Positions 1-8,167 of a stretch of 64,000 nt of DNA are shown here, piece after piece. How positions within the stretch are numbered: the first letter of the stretch is position 1; every line of letters begins with the position of its first letter. Under the pieces are notes generated by a model. The model worked only from the letters and a program-made list of their open reading frames with translations, did no database searches and was not told where the DNA came from. The translations under genes and the position numbers were made by a program. This DNA comes from a bacterium. GTDB lineage: Bacteria; Pseudomonadota; Alphaproteobacteria; SP197. The stretch lies in the NCBI GenBank assembly GCA_028821455.1, contig JAPPGE010000060.1:1-64000 (forward strand), written 5' to 3'.

Positions 1-311
1 AAGGGATATCGCCAGTGATCACAGCCTCAAGGCCGTCCTGGAATGACCGGGTACGATGCGGGGTCTTCGACCCACCGGCCCTGATGGATCCTGCCGACCC
101 GCGTATCGTTCTTATCGGGGCCGTGTGCCCCAGGCACCATCCAGGCTTGGCGGATCGCGGTCATTCCTGTTCGCCATCACTCCTAGTCTTAGCTTGCGCA
201 ACCCTTCAGCGACCACCTCCTCCGTCAGTTGGACCGTGTACGACCGAGTCCCATTGCATCGGTTCCCGAACCGGGGCTACGCCCTTCGAATGTGATGTAG
301 CGGCCAGATTT
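1..311. other. Left-edge stretch without a recognised gene
   Basis: I see no gene here that I can support. Open frames crossing this stretch run antisense to the TauD-type gene and their translations look like shadow sequence (Arg/Pro/Ser-rich, no domain). No hairpin followed by a T-run was evident downstream of the dioxygenase gene that ends at 312. Confidence 0.5.
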
Positions 312-1226
312 CTAGAACGGCCGCTCGCCTTCGATGACGATGCGTCTCAGGTGGCGGCGGTGGCCGGGGTAGTCGCTGTGGGCGTAGTGGAGGCAGCAGC
401 GGTTGTCCCAGATCGCCAGGGATTTCGGCTTCCAGCTCAGCCGGCACGTGAATTCGGGAATGATGGAGTGCCTCCAGAGACGGCGCAGCAGCGGAAGGCT
501 TTCCTGCTGCGATCTTCCCTCAAAGCGGGCGGTGAAGGAATCATTCGTGTAGAGCGCCTTGCGGCCCGTGACCGGGTGCGTGCGGCAGACCGGGTGCAGG
601 ACCTCGTTGAACTGGCCCGCGGAGTAGACAATGGGCGTCGCCGTATTGTCGGTCACTTCCTGATCGATCGACGCGGTGCCGTACCCCAGCGCCGAGGAGT
701 TGATGCAGCGGACGCTCGCGAGCTCGGTCTTCAACGCTTCGTCGAGCGTTTCCCAGGCAAGGTACTGGTTGGAGAAGGCCGTGTCCCCTCCAACCGGCGG
801 ACAGGCGACGGCATAGGCCATCGTGTACTTCGGCGGACGTTCGAAGTTGCATGAATCCGAGTGCCAGGTGCCGCCGAAGGCATACTTGTCACCAGGTTCC
901 TGGATGAGTTCGGTGATCTCCGGAAAGCCCTCCATCTTTTGCGCATAGGGCCACGGCAGCGGCGTGCCGAGACGCCGCGCCAGGTTCACCTGGTCGGCCG
1001 GTTCGAGATCCTGGTCGCGAATCATGAGGGCGATGTGATCAGTGAGTGCGCGTTCGAGTTCGCCGATCGCCTCGTCGGAGGCGTTCGCCAGATCGATGCC
1101 CTCGATCACCGCGCCAATCGCTCCTGTGGCCGGTGTCACGGAGAAGTGGCGGTATGTCCCGGGAGAGAACTGCGGCGCATGGGAGACTGCAGCCTGGTAG
1201 GAGAATGTGGCGACGTAGCCTGCCAT
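312..1226 (-). CDS. TauD/TfdA-family Fe(II)/2-oxoglutarate dioxygenase
   Basis: This is a cytosolic non-haem iron oxygenase of the taurine dioxygenase family. Such enzymes couple 2-oxoglutarate decarboxylation to hydroxylation of a small, often sulfonated or aryl-oxy substrate; the substrate here is unknown. Counting from the chosen start, the iron-binding His-x-Asp is at about H122/D124 (WHSD) and the distal His at about H280, followed by the Arg-rich segment that binds 2-oxoglutarate. The 304-residue length is normal. I chose the start at 1226 over an in-frame ATG at 1250 because an AGGAGGT ribosome site lies 8 bases before it. The gene is transcribed away from kdsD. The family call is firm. 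Confidence 0.88.
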   Translation of the reverse strand: MAGYVATFSYQAAVSHAPQFSPGTYRHFSVTPATGAIGAVIEGIDLANASDEAIGELERALTDHIALMIRDQDLEPADQVNLARRLGTPLPWPYAQKMEGFPEITELIQEPGDKYAFGGTWHSDSCNFERPPKYTMAYAVACPPVGGDTAFSNQYLAWETLDEALKTELASVRCINSSALGYGTASIDQEVTDNTATPIVYSAGQFNEVLHPVCRTHPVTGRKALYTNDSFTARFEGRSQQESLPLLRRLWRHSIIPEFTCRLSWKPKSLAIWDNRCCLHYAHSDYPGHRRHLRRIVIEGERPF

Positions 1227-1329
1227 GACCCGACACCTCCTCGTCATCACGAAGCGGGCCCACTATAGGCACGCCGGAGGCCTCGCTCCATGGCGTCGTG
1301 ACGATCCGTCAGTCATTCCCGCGGCTCGA

Positions 1330-1359
1330 TTGGCCCCCCGATTTCGGGGCGTCTATACT
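1330..1359 (+). promoter_or_regulatory. Candidate promoter of kdsD
   Basis: TTGGCC at 1330-1335 and TATACT at 1354-1359 are 18 bases apart, 41 bases before the kdsD start. A 6-bp inverted repeat (CCCCGA/TCGGGG, 1336-1349) lies between the two boxes and could be a regulator site or chance. This was recognised by eye only. Confidence 0.35.
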
Positions 1360-1400
1360 GTTGCCCTCACAAAGGTTCCCGGGAGTGCGGGTTCGCGGAC

Positions 1401-2444
1401 ATGGACGACCTCTCCAGGCACACCTCGGGCCAACCCTCCCTGACAACACCGCTCGATGCGGCGCGCGAGGTTCTGAACGAAGCGGCCTCGTGTCTCGGCG
1501 CGGCCGCCGACGCCATCGGCCCCGACTTCCTCGCCACGGCCGAAGCGCTCGGCGCGCCGGAGAGCCGCACGGTGGTGCTCGGTGTCGGCAAGTCCGGCCA
1601 CATCGGCACGAAGTTCGTTGCCAGCCTGGTGTCGACCGGCCATCGCGCCGCCTTCATCCATCCCCAGGAAGCGCTTCACGGCGATCTCGGGCAGGCCCGG
1701 GACGCGACACTCGCCGTGCTGCTCACCCACTCCGGCGCGACCGACGAACTGCGCATCCTCACGCCGTATCTGAGAGATTTCGGCGTCCGCATCGCCACCA
1801 TCACGGCCTTCAGGGACTGTCTCCTCGCCGAACACAGCGACTGGGTGATCGAGACCAGAGTCAAGGCCGAGGCCGGGCTTCACCGGCTGGCGCCCACATC
1901 GTCTTCGACCACCACGCTCTCCCTGTGCGATGCGTTGATGACCGCCAGTCTCACCATTCGCGGGTTCACGCCCGAACAGTTTCGCGGTCTTCATCCAGGA
2001 GGCCTTCTCGGCCGCGGCCTGATGACGGTTCGCGAGGTCATGCTGAAGGCTTCCACGCTACCCTGGGTGAAGCCGAGCTCCTCGATCTGGGAAGTTCTCG
2101 ATGTCGTCACGACCGGCGCCCGCGGCTTTGCCGTGGTCTGCGAGGCGGACCCTGCCTCGGCACCGCCTGTCGGTTCGGTCGGCGTCATCTCCGATGGCGA
2201 CATCCGCCGGGCGCTTGCCGACCGCACCGGACTTGACGCCCTGACCGCTGATTCCATCATGACCGCCTCGCCCATGGCGATCACCACCGATGCGCTGATG
2301 TTCGATGCTCTGCGGCTGATGGAGGAAAACCGCTTCACGTTCCTCGTGTGCGAGGATGGAGGCCGCCTTCGGGGAGTCGTTCACATGCATGAGATCCTGG
2401 CGCGTGATCTCGGCGTACCGGTGCGCGGAGATCGCCTGCCCTGA
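1401..2444 (+). CDS. kdsD: D-arabinose 5-phosphate isomerase, KdsD/KpsF/GutQ family
   Basis: Converts ribulose 5-phosphate to arabinose 5-phosphate, the first committed step towards Kdo for lipopolysaccharide, in the cytosol. A SIS sugar-isomerase domain covers about residues 45-185, with the phosphate-binding GVGKSGHIG motif at 61-69, HGDLG near 93-97 and the family signature LAPTSS at 163-168. Two CBS domains follow (about 215-275 and 285-340), as in E. coli KdsD. The 347-residue length is slightly above the usual 320-330 because of an N-terminal extension. It is convergent with secB, with only 8 bases between the stop codons. No other Kdo genes are visible in the window. Confidence 0.9.
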   Translation: MDDLSRHTSGQPSLTTPLDAAREVLNEAASCLGAAADAIGPDFLATAEALGAPESRTVVLGVGKSGHIGTKFVASLVSTGHRAAFIHPQEALHGDLGQARDATLAVLLTHSGATDELRILTPYLRDFGVRIATITAFRDCLLAEHSDWVIETRVKAEAGLHRLAPTSSSTTTLSLCDALMTASLTIRGFTPEQFRGLHPGGLLGRGLMTVREVMLKASTLPWVKPSSSIWEVLDVVTTGARGFAVVCEADPASAPPVGSVGVISDGDIRRALADRTGLDALTADSIMTASPMAITTDALMFDALRLMEENRFTFLVCEDGGRLRGVVHMHEILARDLGVPVRGDRLP

Positions 2445-2452
2445 CGAATGGA

Positions 2453-2935
2453 TCAGTCGCTCTCGGCTTCCTTGTCTTTCTCCTGCCGGGCGAGGGCGTG
2501 CTGGCGATAAAGCCCGAGGAAGTCGACCGGCTCCATGAGGAGCGGCGGGAAACCGCCATCGCGCACGACATCGGCAATGATTCGCCTGGCGAAGGGGAAG
2601 ATCATCCTCGGGCCCTCGATGAGGAGCAAAGGCGCACGCGCCTTGTCATCGACATCGGCGAGCGAGAACACACCCCGGTAGTCGAGCTCAACCAGGAACC
2701 AGGGTTCTTCGTCCCTCGTCGCGTTGACCGTGATTCTCAGCGCCACCTCGTAGAAATCCTCCTGAAGCTGGCGCGAGTCGATGTTGAGGTTGACCTCGAT
2801 TTCAGGCTTGTTGTCCGCCGCCGCGGCAATACTCGCCGCGCCCCTGGGGCTCTCGAAGGAGAGATCCTGCAAGAACTGCGTGTGCAGCCGAAGCTTGGCC
2901 TGTACCCGTTCTGCGGCCGCGGTTTCCTCAGCCAT
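2453..2935 (-). CDS. secB: Protein-export chaperone SecB
   Basis: A tetrameric cytosolic chaperone that keeps preproteins unfolded and hands them to SecA. The 160-residue protein shows the SecB core: an N-terminal strand with KDLSFE-like LQDLSFESP near residues 23-31, alternating-strand substrate-binding segments, and the C-terminal FPFARRIIADVVRDGGFPPL region with the conserved PVDF motif. The acidic tail is typical of alphaproteobacterial SecB. In many alphaproteobacteria secB lies between dnaQ and fxsA. Here dnaQ is about 40 kb away, and two unrelated genes separate secB from fxsA. Confidence 0.95.
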   Translation of the reverse strand: MAEETAAAERVQAKLRLHTQFLQDLSFESPRGAASIAAAADNKPEIEVNLNIDSRQLQEDFYEVALRITVNATRDEEPWFLVELDYRGVFSLADVDDKARAPLLLIEGPRMIFPFARRIIADVVRDGGFPPLLMEPVDFLGLYRQHALARQEKDKEAESD

Positions 2936-3145
2936 GCATCGACACTCCCGGTTACGCTGACGGCCCGTTCATAGCCCATTGTCGGCGGAAGGGCGACAGG
3001 CACTTTCGCCATACTCCATACGCCATCGCGGCGGTGTCTGCGATTCCTGGCGCCGCCTTCTTGCATGTGCCCTCAGGTTGTTCCTGCACGGATGGCGTCC
3101 GGCCCGCGCCGCTCCATCCTCCCCTGCCGACCGGAACGAGAGTCG

Positions 3146-3676
3146 TCAGTCGGGACAGGAGAGCCCCAGGCGCTCGTGCCACTCGGCCAGCGACTCCTCC
3201 GGGTAGCCGTCGAACTGCAGGTCCTTCGGCCCGAGGTGAACCTCGACCCAGGCTGGCTTGTCGGAGAGCAGCAGGTGGGTGCGTTCGGGAGGGGCCGGGA
3301 GCTCGGTGTCAATGGCGGAGGCAAGGGGATGCACGAGGTCCGGCCAGCGCGGATCCCAGAGCCACAGCGACGTGCCGCAGAGAGCGCAGAAGCTCCGCTC
3401 GGCCGGGCTGATCTCTTCGCCTCCGTCCTCGCGCATCACCGCATGGTAGACGCTGCGATTGTCGTCCCCCTCGACCTCCAGGCTCTCGTACTCCGCGCCG
3501 AGGTTGATCGCATAGCCTCCGCCACCGCCGGTCTTTCGGCAGATGTTGCAGTAGCAGAGGTTGAAGGGATAGGGGTGGGCGGAACGGACGCGGAACCGGA
3601 TGGCGCCGCAGTGGCACGAACCTTCGAGCAACATGACGGGGGGCCCCCGCTTTGGTTTCCCGTCAATCTCCGTCAT
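3146..3676 (-). CDS. GFA/CENP-V family zinc-binding protein
   Basis: A small cytosolic protein of the glutathione-dependent formaldehyde-activating enzyme (GFA) fold. Family members coordinate two zinc ions, but most do not have proven Gfa activity. Visible ligands, numbered from the upstream start, are the C-x-C pair at C21/C23, the C-x-C-x2-C cluster at C41/C43/C46 and a C-x2-C near residues 92-95 (FCALCGTSLW). An alternative start at 3634 gives 162 residues; neither start has a strong ribosome site. It lies between secB and fxsA, where most relatives have nothing, so it was probably inserted. The substrate is unknown. Confidence 0.85.
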   Translation of the reverse strand: MTEIDGKPKRGPPVMLLEGSCHCGAIRFRVRSAHPYPFNLCYCNICRKTGGGGGYAINLGAEYESLEVEGDDNRSVYHAVMREDGGEEISPAERSFCALCGTSLWLWDPRWPDLVHPLASAIDTELPAPPERTHLLLSDKPAWVEVHLGPKDLQFDGYPEESLAEWHERLGLSCPD

Positions 3677-3865
3677 CCGGAAGGGTCAAGGCAAGCCGGG
3701 AACGGGAAACTGGTCTGGCCGGTGTCGTAGAACGCGGGCTGTGTTCGGCTTGAGGGAACCGATGCTGCAAGGACCGTGATCTTCCTGTTCGACCGGCTCA
3801 GGAGAAGCGGCCGCAGATGAATGTTTCCCGGAAAACGGGCCTGCCTGGGATATCTCGGGACAGAC

Positions 3866-3894
3866 TTGACTCTTCTGGCTGTCGGTTGTAAACA
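3866..3894 (+). promoter_or_regulatory. Candidate promoter of the nucleotidyltransferase gene
   Basis: TTGACT (3866-3871) and TAAACA (3889-3894) are 17 bases apart, upstream of the gene starting at 3931. The -10-like box lies inside the left arm of the palindrome at 3885-3915, so a protein bound there would block RNA polymerase. Confidence 0.4.
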
Positions 3895-3915
3895 AAATAA
3901 CAAATTGTTTACAAC
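3885..3915. promoter_or_regulatory. Perfect 11-bp inverted repeat, likely operator
   Basis: The arms GTTGTAAACAA (3885-3895) and TTGTTTACAAC (3905-3915) are exact reverse complements with a 9-base A/T-rich spacer. This AT-rich island stands out in GC-rich surroundings. It overlaps the putative -10 box and ends 15 bases before the TTG start of the nucleotidyltransferase. This is the geometry of an autoregulatory or repressor operator. It is not followed by a T-run, so a terminator is unlikely. Confidence 0.6.
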
Positions 3916-3930
3916 ACGGAGAATCCTCCC

Positions 3931-5031
3931 TTGAGAACCTTTCAACGCCTGCCTGTCGCGATGCAGACGGTATACGCGGAACTGGCGGACCGGGCCTGGT
4001 CAGGCAGTTTCCAGGAGATCATGGATGCCGGAGGAACGCCACACAAACGCGTCGTCAAGGGTCGGGCCTACTGGTACTGGCACCCCGCAAACCGCAACGG
4101 GTATCGGCCCCCGGCCAGGTATCTCGGTCCGGACACGCCCGAAATCCGTCGCAGGATCGAGACTCGGGTGGAACGCGCCGAGGCCCGCAAGGACCGGATC
4201 GGCATGGTTCGGGCCCTGCGCGCCGGTGGCGTGCCCGCCCCTGACGGCCTCAGCGGCAACGTGCTCGCCGCCCTGGCCGAGGCTGGCGCCTTCCGGCTGC
4301 GTGCCGTGGTTGTCGGATCCGTCGCCTTCCAGTGCTACGCGCCCATGCTCGGTTTCAGGGTGCGGGGCGCGACAGCGCGCACGGGTGACGTGGATATTGG
4401 ACAGTTCCCCGCCATCTCGATCGCCGTGGACGACCGGATCGAGCCGGATCTCCTGTCCGTCCTGAAGAGCGTCGATCCCGAATTCGAGACCGTCCCGTCG
4501 CCCTTCGATCCGCGCCGGACCCTTCGCTACGCGATCCGGGGCGGGAGCGCCGAAAGGTTCGTCGTGGATGTGCTCGCCCCGATGCGGGGTCCACCGCAGG
4601 ACAGGCCCGTACATCTCCCCGCCCTTGAAGGCGACGCCCAGCCGCTCCGTTTCCTCGACTTCCTCTTGTACCGGGAGATCGAGGCCCTCGTGCTTCATGG
4701 GACAGGAATCCCCGTCAAGACGCCCTCCCCCGAACGCTTTGCCGTCCACAAACTGCTCGTCGCAGCGCGCAGCCCCGCGGACCCGGCAAGCCGCGCCAAG
4801 GCGAGGAAGGACCTTGAGCAGGCCGCGCTCCTTATCCGGGTGTTGGCGAGCGACCGCCCGGAAGAACTCCGTGATGTCTGGGAGGAACTGCGCACGCGGG
4901 GGCCGGCCTGGCGCGAGGCGGCGGATCGGGGGAGGAAAGGCCTGCCGGGCGATGTGCAGGATCTCCTGCCGTTGCCGGACGTCCCGGAAGAGGTCGGGAG
5001 CGATGTCCTCCGTGCATCGGAAACGACGTAG
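3931..5031 (+). CDS. GSU2403-type nucleotidyltransferase-fold protein
   Basis: A 366-residue protein with a central nucleotidyltransferase (Pol-beta-like) fold. The signature is a Gly-Ser pair at 129-130 (VVVGS) followed by Asp residues at 153 and 155 (TGDVD), which would bind the metals. The N-terminal 110 residues form a separate basic, helical region containing a KGRAYWYWH motif seen in this family. Its biological role is not established; related folds act as toxins in AbiEii/MNT-type systems or as tRNA/protein nucleotidyltransferases. The start is TTG, 9 bases after GGAG. A perfect palindrome precedes it, which suggests tight control. It lies between secB and fxsA, so it was probably acquired. 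Confidence 0.75.
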   Translation: MRTFQRLPVAMQTVYAELADRAWSGSFQEIMDAGGTPHKRVVKGRAYWYWHPANRNGYRPPARYLGPDTPEIRRRIETRVERAEARKDRIGMVRALRAGGVPAPDGLSGNVLAALAEAGAFRLRAVVVGSVAFQCYAPMLGFRVRGATARTGDVDIGQFPAISIAVDDRIEPDLLSVLKSVDPEFETVPSPFDPRRTLRYAIRGGSAERFVVDVLAPMRGPPQDRPVHLPALEGDAQPLRFLDFLLYREIEALVLHGTGIPVKTPSPERFAVHKLLVAARSPADPASRAKARKDLEQAALLIRVLASDRPEELRDVWEELRTRGPAWREAADRGRKGLPGDVQDLLPLPDVPEEVGSDVLRASETT

Positions 5032-5063
5032 CCGGTGCCTGGTGTTGTTGTCGGGCCGTGGAC

Positions 5064-5510
5064 TTAGGGGCGGTCGAGTCGGCCGCTCGGGGGATCGTCG
5101 ACGGGTTCCCATTCGCCTTCGATCGTGCGGCCGCCGGGACGGGACTGCGTGGCGGCGACGTGGATGAAGCGGCCGAGAGCGAGAGCGAGGAGACCGCGGA
5201 ACGGCGGCAGGAGGAGCAGGAACCCTGCTGCGTCGCTGAAGAAACCCGGGACCAGAAGCATCACGCCGGCGACGAGAATGCAGGCGCCGGCGAACAGGTC
5301 GCCCAGAGGCATCCTGCCCTGACGCAGCGTGGTGCGCACCCTCTCGAGGGTCGAGCGGCCCTGGTGGCGCACGAGGGCCGCACCGGCAACGGCCGTCGCG
5401 ATGCACAGGGCGACGGTCCACCAGGCGCCAACGAGACCGCCGACCTCGACGAGCAGCCATACCTCGACGAGGGGAAGGCCGATGAAGAGGGCGAGGAGAA
5501 GGATAGGCAT
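5064..5510 (-). CDS. fxsA: FxsA family membrane protein
   Basis: A small inner-membrane protein of the FxsA family, known in E. coli for easing F-exclusion of phage T7; its core function is unclear. From the start at 5510 the 148-residue protein begins with the hydrophobic helix MPILLLALFIGLPLVEVWLL, followed by a second segment (VALCIATAVAGAALV), a conserved polar stretch with LFAGACILVAGVMLLVPGFFSDAAG and a soluble tail. An in-frame start 54 bases upstream would add a charged leader ahead of the first helix and is unlikely. It is divergent from tim44, as in other alphaproteobacteria. Confidence 0.88.
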   Translation of the reverse strand: MPILLLALFIGLPLVEVWLLVEVGGLVGAWWTVALCIATAVAGAALVRHQGRSTLERVRTTLRQGRMPLGDLFAGACILVAGVMLLVPGFFSDAAGFLLLLPPFRGLLALALGRFIHVAATQSRPGGRTIEGEWEPVDDPPSGRLDRP

Positions 5511-5566
5511 GGCGCAAGGGTCTCTGATTACCCATCTATAGGGGTGTTGGCTCCTCCGCGCCACTG

Positions 5567-6310
5567 GTGACTCGACCCCGGCGCGGCAAGGGACTAGATT
5601 GCAAGGGACGCGGCATCGTGCATGCCGTCGGACGACGATTCGACGTGGCGGGCGAACTCGTGGACATTCTGATCTTCGCCGTACTGGCGGCAGTGATCTT
5701 CTTCAAACTGTTCAATGTCCTTGGGCGGCGAACCGGGCACGAACAGCCGCCGCCAGCGCCGATGCCAGGTCCGGTCGCCGACAACGATGATCAGGGAACC
5801 GTACTGCCCTTCAGACGCCAGGAAGAGGAAGACGGCGAGGCGGACGAATCCGGGGATCCCCTGGCCCGGGGCCTCGACAGGATCAGGCGCGCCGATCGCG
5901 GCTTCGACGTGGATGAATTCCATGCCGGGGCGCGCCAGGCGTTCGGCATGATCCTCGATGCCTTCCACAAGGGCGACCTCGAGCCTGTTCGGGGGTTTCT
6001 TGACGACGAGGTCCATCGCAGCTTCAGCCAGGCCATCGCCGATCGCGACCAGCACGGGACCAGGCGGCAGATCGAACTGGTGGCCATCGTCGACTGCGAG
6101 GCCATCGAAGCCGTCATGAGTGGCCGCCAGGCGAGCATCACGGTGCGTTTCCGTTCCAACCAGATCGACGTGGTGAAGGACAGCGAGAACCGGATCATCG
6201 CCGGAGATCCGACGAGCACCATCGAGGTGACGGATATCTGGACATTCTCCCGCGACACCCGTGCACGCGATCCCAACTGGCTGCTGGTCGCCACCCGCAG
6301 CCCCGCCTGA
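5567..6310 (+). CDS. Tim44 domain protein (TimA-like)
   Basis: An inner-membrane-anchored protein related to mitochondrial Tim44. Bacterial homologues sit between fxsA and mltA and are thought to help envelope protein assembly. One membrane helix lies near residues 30-48 (VDILIFAVLAAVIFFKLF). An acidic/proline-rich linker follows, then a Tim44/MBA1 domain over the last 150 residues that ends in a WTFSRD...DPNWLLVATRSP signature. The start is uncertain: GTG codons at 5618 or 5645 would remove a basic leader and place the helix at the N-terminus as in relatives. The stop is 1 base before the mltA GTG start, indicating an operon. Confidence 0.85.
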   Translation: MTRPRRGKGLDCKGRGIVHAVGRRFDVAGELVDILIFAVLAAVIFFKLFNVLGRRTGHEQPPPAPMPGPVADNDDQGTVLPFRRQEEEDGEADESGDPLARGLDRIRRADRGFDVDEFHAGARQAFGMILDAFHKGDLEPVRGFLDDEVHRSFSQAIADRDQHGTRRQIELVAIVDCEAIEAVMSGRQASITVRFRSNQIDVVKDSENRIIAGDPTSTIEVTDIWTFSRDTRARDPNWLLVATRSPA

Positions 6311-6311
6311 C

Positions 6312-7409
6312 GTGGCGGTATTTCGCCGGCTGGCCGCCCCGGCACTTCTCGGTCTCATGCTCGCCGTCGCCGGTTGTGAACATGCGGGAGACCGTCTGCC
6401 GGCCTTCGCTCTCGAGGATGCGCACTTCGCCGATCTCCCGGGCTGGAGCGAAGACGACCACGCGGAAGCCCTCGGCGCCTTCGTTAAGTCCTGCGAGGCC
6501 ATCGAAGGGCAGGACCCGGACGCCGCCCTTGGCCGCAAGCCCGCCATGGCCACGGTCTCGCTGTGGCAGGAACGATGCCGGCTGGCCCGCAACACGGCTG
6601 GCAGCAACGCAAGGACCTTCTTCGAGACCTGGTTCCGCCCCTGGCGCGTCACTGGGGCCGGCGGAAGTCTCTTCACCGGGTACTTCGAACCCCTTCTGTC
6701 GGGTTCAAGGACAAGGGACGGGCCATGGCGATGGCCGCTCTACCGGATGCCGGACGGCCTCTTGCCGCTCCCCGACCGCGCCGCCATCGATGCCGGCGCC
6801 CTTGACGGCATGGGCCTCGAACTTCTCTGGGTGGACGACCCTGTCGATGCCTTCTTCCTGCATGTCCAGGGGAGCGGCAGGGTGCGGCTCGAAGACGGCA
6901 GCGAGGTCCTGGTCGGATACGCCGGCCGCAACGGCCACCCCTATACGTCGATCGGCAAGGAACTCATCCGGCGCGGCGAGATCGCGGCCGATGACATCTC
7001 CATGGCGTCCATCCGCGCCTGGCTTGCCTCCCACCCGGATGAGGCGGCCAGCCTCATGGCCGTCAACCGCAGCTATGTCTTCTTCCGCGAACTCGAGGGC
7101 GAGGGACCGGTGGGTGCCCAGGGCGTAACCCTGACGCCGGAACGCAGTCTCGCCGTGGACGATGCCTTCGTCGCCTATGGGGTGCCTGTCTGGCTGGAGA
7201 CGACACTGCCCGATGGCGCACCGTGGCAGCGTCTCATGATCGCTCAGGACACGGGCAGCGCCATTGTCGGCGCGGTTCGCGGCGACGTCTTCTTCGGCGC
7301 CGGTGACTGGGCCGCCCGCATGGCCGGCGCCATGAAATCGCCGGGGCGCTCCTGGATCCTGCTGCCGGCGACCATCGCGGTCTCGCTCATGGCCTCTGCC
7401 GAACCATGA
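6312..7409 (+). CDS. mltA: Membrane-bound lytic murein transglycosylase A
   Basis: An outer-membrane lipoprotein that cleaves peptidoglycan glycan strands to leave 1,6-anhydromuramic ends. Starting from GTG at 6312 the protein has a short basic N-terminus, a hydrophobic core and a lipobox (VAGC, Cys22), which supports this start. The MltA domain follows, with the insert domain carrying GTGYFEP-like FTGYFEPLLSG and VQGSGRV motifs. A C-terminal 3D domain contains the catalytic-region AQDTGSAI and the signature GDVFFG...WILLP. Length is 365 residues, typical for the family. It overlaps lutA by ATGA; in most relatives smr follows directly, but here four genes intervene. Confidence 0.93.
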   Translation: MAVFRRLAAPALLGLMLAVAGCEHAGDRLPAFALEDAHFADLPGWSEDDHAEALGAFVKSCEAIEGQDPDAALGRKPAMATVSLWQERCRLARNTAGSNARTFFETWFRPWRVTGAGGSLFTGYFEPLLSGSRTRDGPWRWPLYRMPDGLLPLPDRAAIDAGALDGMGLELLWVDDPVDAFFLHVQGSGRVRLEDGSEVLVGYAGRNGHPYTSIGKELIRRGEIAADDISMASIRAWLASHPDEAASLMAVNRSYVFFRELEGEGPVGAQGVTLTPERSLAVDDAFVAYGVPVWLETTLPDGAPWQRLMIAQDTGSAIVGAVRGDVFFGAGDWAARMAGAMKSPGRSWILLPATIAVSLMASAEP

Positions 7410-8167
7410 GCGAGCCCCGCCCCCGCGTGGCGCTTCTCGTCACCTGTCTCGTCGACCTCTTCCGTCCTTCCGTCGGGTTTGCCGCGGTGCGCCTGCTCGA
7501 GGATGCCGGGTGCGATGTCGAGGTTCCGGCGCAGTCGTGCTGCGGGCAACCGGCCTACAATTCCGGCGAGCGGCACCTTGCCATGAAGGTCGCCCGGACC
7601 ATGCTCGATGCACTGGAGCCCTATGACTACGTGGTCGCACCTTCGGGTTCATGCACCGGGATGGTGACACGGCACTACCCCGCCCTCTTTGAGGGAACCC
7701 GTGACGAGGAACGCGCCCGCGCCCTCGCCCGGCGGACCTTCGAACTCACCCGATTTCTCGTCGAGATCCGGGGGGTCACGACGACCGGAAGCCGCTTTGA
7801 TGGGATGGTCACCTGGCACGATTCATGCTCTTGCCTGCGCGAGGCCGGCACCCGAGAGGCCCCGAGAACCCTGCTGCGAACTGTCGAGGGCACGGTCCTG
7901 AAGGAGGCCGGGGACCGGGAGGTCTGTTGCGGATTCGGCGGCACCTTCGCCGTCAAGTACCCCGCCATCTCCACCGCCATGGCCGAGGACAAGGCGGCCA
8001 GGCTCGAGGAAACGGGCGCCGACACGGTTCTCTCGGCCGATCTCGGTTGCCTGCTCAACATTGCCGGCGTGCTGCGGCGTCAGGGTTCGCCGATGAAGGT
8101 GCGGCACGTGGCCGAGGTGCTGGCCGATGACACGGCGGGCCCTGCCATAGGCGAGCCGGATCCGTGA
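7406..8167 (+). CDS. lutA: LutA/YkgE-type iron-sulfur (CCG domain) protein
   Basis: Predicted subunit of the LutABC complex that oxidises L-lactate to pyruvate in B. subtilis and many proteobacteria. Two cysteine-rich CCG domains are visible: SCCGQPAYNSG near residue 45 and CCGFGGTFAVKYP near residue 173. The DSCSCLRE segment near 138 supplies further cysteines for cluster binding. At 253 residues it has normal length. The start ATG overlaps the mltA stop (ATGA), and its own stop overlaps the GTG of lutB, so the three lut genes are translationally coupled to the cell-wall operon. No lactate permease or lut regulator is nearby, so the true substrate could differ. Confidence 0.85.
   Translation: MSEPRPRVALLVTCLVDLFRPSVGFAAVRLLEDAGCDVEVPAQSCCGQPAYNSGERHLAMKVARTMLDALEPYDYVVAPSGSCTGMVTRHYPALFEGTRDEERARALARRTFELTRFLVEIRGVTTTGSRFDGMVTWHDSCSCLREAGTREAPRTLLRTVEGTVLKEAGDREVCCGFGGTFAVKYPAISTAMAEDKAARLEETGADTVLSADLGCLLNIAGVLRRQGSPMKVRHVAEVLADDTAGPAIGEPDP

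Noticed and set aside
4000-5535. A 511-residue open frame on the minus strand under the nucleotidyltransferase gene
   Set aside because: It is Arg/Pro/His-rich with no domain, and it shadows two well-supported genes; GC-rich DNA gives long antisense frames.
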